Shown here: one piece after another, positions 31,500-32,533 of the stretch
Layout of the letters: the number at the start of each line of letters is the position of its first letter
Position numbering within the stretch: the first letter of the stretch is position 1
Origin: an uncultured Olsenella sp.
GTDB lineage: Bacteria; Actinomycetota; Coriobacteriia; Coriobacteriales; Atopobiaceae
Direction: 5' to 3'
DNA length: 32,533 nucleotides
NCBI GenBank assembly: GCA_900540955.1
Contig: UQIF01000025.1
Coordinates: 1-32,533 of the forward strand
The notes under the pieces: model-generated
What the model was told of the DNA's origin: nothing
Database searches by the model: none
The model's input: the letters and a program-made list of their open reading frames with translations, nothing else
Program-made: the position numbers and the translations under genes

Positions 31500-32381
31500 T
31501 TACTGGTCGGTCGGGGTCTTGACGCCAGCCTCGTCGGTCCACAGGGCGACGCCCTTGCTCTTGAGGTAGTTCTCGGCATAGGCGCGACGGCCGCCGGGCT
31601 TGGCGGTAAGGTCGCCCATCATGTTGGAGAAGCCGCCGTCGACCATGATCTCGGCGCCGGTGGTGAAGTCGGAGCGGGTGGAGGACAGGAACATGACGGC
31701 GTTGGCGATGTCGGTGACCTCGCCGATACGACGGGTGGCGATGAGGCGGCTGCGACTGCGCTCGACCTCGGGGTCGGAGTAGAAGTTGGCGCTCATTGGG
31801 GTCTTCACGAAGCACGGGCACACGCAGTTGGAGCGCACGCCGTAGGGGCCCCACTCGGCTGCCATCATCTTGGACATCATGTTGACGCCCGCCTTGGTGG
31901 AGCTGTAGACGCCGCTGAAGGTCTCGGGCTGGTAGGAGGCGGCGGTGGAGATGTGAACGAGTCGCCCGGCACCCTGCAGAATCATCTGGCGTCCAAAGCG
32001 CTGGGAGGCGATGAAGGTGCCGGTGAGGTTGACCTTGATGACGGCGTCCCAGTCGGAGAGCGGCAGGTCCTCCATCGGGGCGAAGCGCAGGATGCCGGCG
32101 GTGTTGACGAGCACGTCCACGCGGCCGAAGTCGGCGACGGCAGCGTCAACGGCCGCTTGGACCTCGTCCTCGCAGGTGGCGTCCATGCGGTAGCCCTCGG
32201 CGTGGATGCCGAACTCGTCGGAAAGGCCGGCAGCGGCGGTCTTGACCTTGTCCTCGTCGAGGTCAAGAAGGACCACGTTGGCGCCGTTGCGAGCAAACTC
32301 GCGGCAGATCTCCACGCCCATGCCGCCGAGCGCGCCGGTGACGGCGCAGACGTTACCCTCCAGATTAAGCCAATTGTTCAT
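31500..32381 (-). CDS. Short-chain dehydrogenase/reductase (SDR)
   Basis: 293 residues, classical SDR. TGALGGMG (15-22) cofactor loop, NTAG (93-96; usual NNAG), catalytic S145, Y159 and K163 (YSSTK). D40 at the end of beta-2 (VVLLDLD) predicts NAD(H) preference. After the usual family end (DGGFSNMMG) there is a 37-residue tail (KPGGRRAYAENYLKSKG and on), unusual for the class and perhaps involved in oligomerisation. Start at 32381, 9 bases after AAGGGA; the ATG at 32387 is too close to it. First gene of the SDR-MFS-Gfo/Idh cluster. Confidence 0.92.
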   Translation of the reverse strand: MNNWLNLEGNVCAVTGALGGMGVEICREFARNGANVVLLDLDEDKVKTAAAGLSDEFGIHAEGYRMDATCEDEVQAAVDAAVADFGRVDVLVNTAGILRFAPMEDLPLSDWDAVIKVNLTGTFIASQRFGRQMILQGAGRLVHISTAASYQPETFSGVYSSTKAGVNMMSKMMAAEWGPYGVRSNCVCPCFVKTPMSANFYSDPEVERSRSRLIATRRIGEVTDIANAVMFLSSTRSDFTTGAEIMVDGGFSNMMGDLTAKPGGRRAYAENYLKSKGVALWTDEAGVKTPTDQ

Positions 32382-32490
32382 ACCCATTCCCTTCTATGAC
32401 AGGTTTTTAGCCATAAAGAAGGCTATAGCTGCGCTTGGCGGCTGAGAATAACCGATGTTCTGCTATGGTGTTAACCACTGGTTCATACAT

Positions 32491-32519
32491 GGGACAAAAG
32501 GGACGGGGGATTTTGTCCT
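32491..32519 (+). repeat. 29-bp palindromic REP-like element, copy 7
   Basis: Last arm base is T instead of C. Another copy appears to begin at 32524 (GGGACAAAAT) in inverted orientation and is cut by the window end. Confidence 0.88.
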
Positions 32520-32533
32520 ACATGGGACAAAAT

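Noticed and set aside
32457..32475. Further DtxR-like box before the SDR gene (GTT-CT-GCTATGG-TG-TTAAC)
   Set aside because: Shares the GCTATGG centre and TTAAC end with the 5629 site, but half-site spacing is 3 bases longer and the downstream genes are not metal related.

Overview
The window is chromosomal DNA from a high-GC bacterium, most likely a gut Coriobacteriia member (Collinsella/Olsenella-like). This rests on the strong G/C bias at third codon positions, the gene families present (FeoB-associated Cys-rich protein, DUF3793 plus flavodoxin, multi-Ig surface protein with a Ser/Thr kinase and PP2C, OFA-type MFS, Vsr-like proteins) and many short palindromic intergenic repeats. The taxonomic placement is inference, since no rRNA or other marker is present. 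I saw no tRNA, rRNA, CRISPR array, insertion sequence or prophage.

Layout. (1) 1-2300: a glutamine-synthetase homologue that has lost most of its metal ligands (minus strand), a FeoB-associated small membrane protein, and a patch of palindromic repeats. (2) 2205-5690: a metal-homeostasis zone. gpmA and an Nramp Mn/Fe importer form a plus-strand operon, convergent with a minus-strand DUF3793-flavodoxin operon. A DtxR/IdeR/MntR-like box (about GTTAGCCTTAGTTAAC) lies in front of each operon and of the FeoB-associated gene. (3) 5724-6521: a small XRE regulator and a decayed mazEF toxin-antitoxin pair. (4) 6541-12831 (minus strand): four genes joined by 4-nt start/stop overlaps: PP2C phosphatase, transmembrane Ser/Thr kinase, small membrane protein with a Thr-rich acidic tail, and an 1100-residue secreted Ig-repeat protein with a C-terminal anchor. 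(5) 13067-17882: argCJBD arginine biosynthesis operon with ARG-box-like sequence in front, a strong terminator behind, and an inverted pair of palindromic repeats between argJ and argB. (6) 18006-20885: DJ-1/PfpI protein, lone PTS EIIA, DnaQ-like exonuclease, nitroreductase. (7) 20947-22608: membrane-anchored XRE regulator plus Vsr-like nuclease-fold protein; an 18-bp copy of the latter's 3' end lies inverted 124 bp downstream. (8) 22719-25159: GntR (YtrA-type)-ABC ATPase-permease operon with a clear promoter/operator, then an HPr-like protein with altered phosphorylation sites. (9) 25164-28897: a five-copy repeat cluster, metallophosphatase, zinc-dependent phospholipase-C-like protein, UMF1-family MFS and a 60-residue orphan. 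(10) 28900-32533: Gfo/Idh/MocA oxidoreductase, OFA-type MFS and SDR (probable catabolic cluster) bounded on both sides by palindromic repeats.

The most interesting items are the metal-site-deficient glutamine synthetase, the metal-responsive regulon linking phosphoglycerate mutase, Nramp, flavodoxin and Feo, the coupled phosphatase-kinase-linker-Ig operon, and two families of palindromic REP-like elements.
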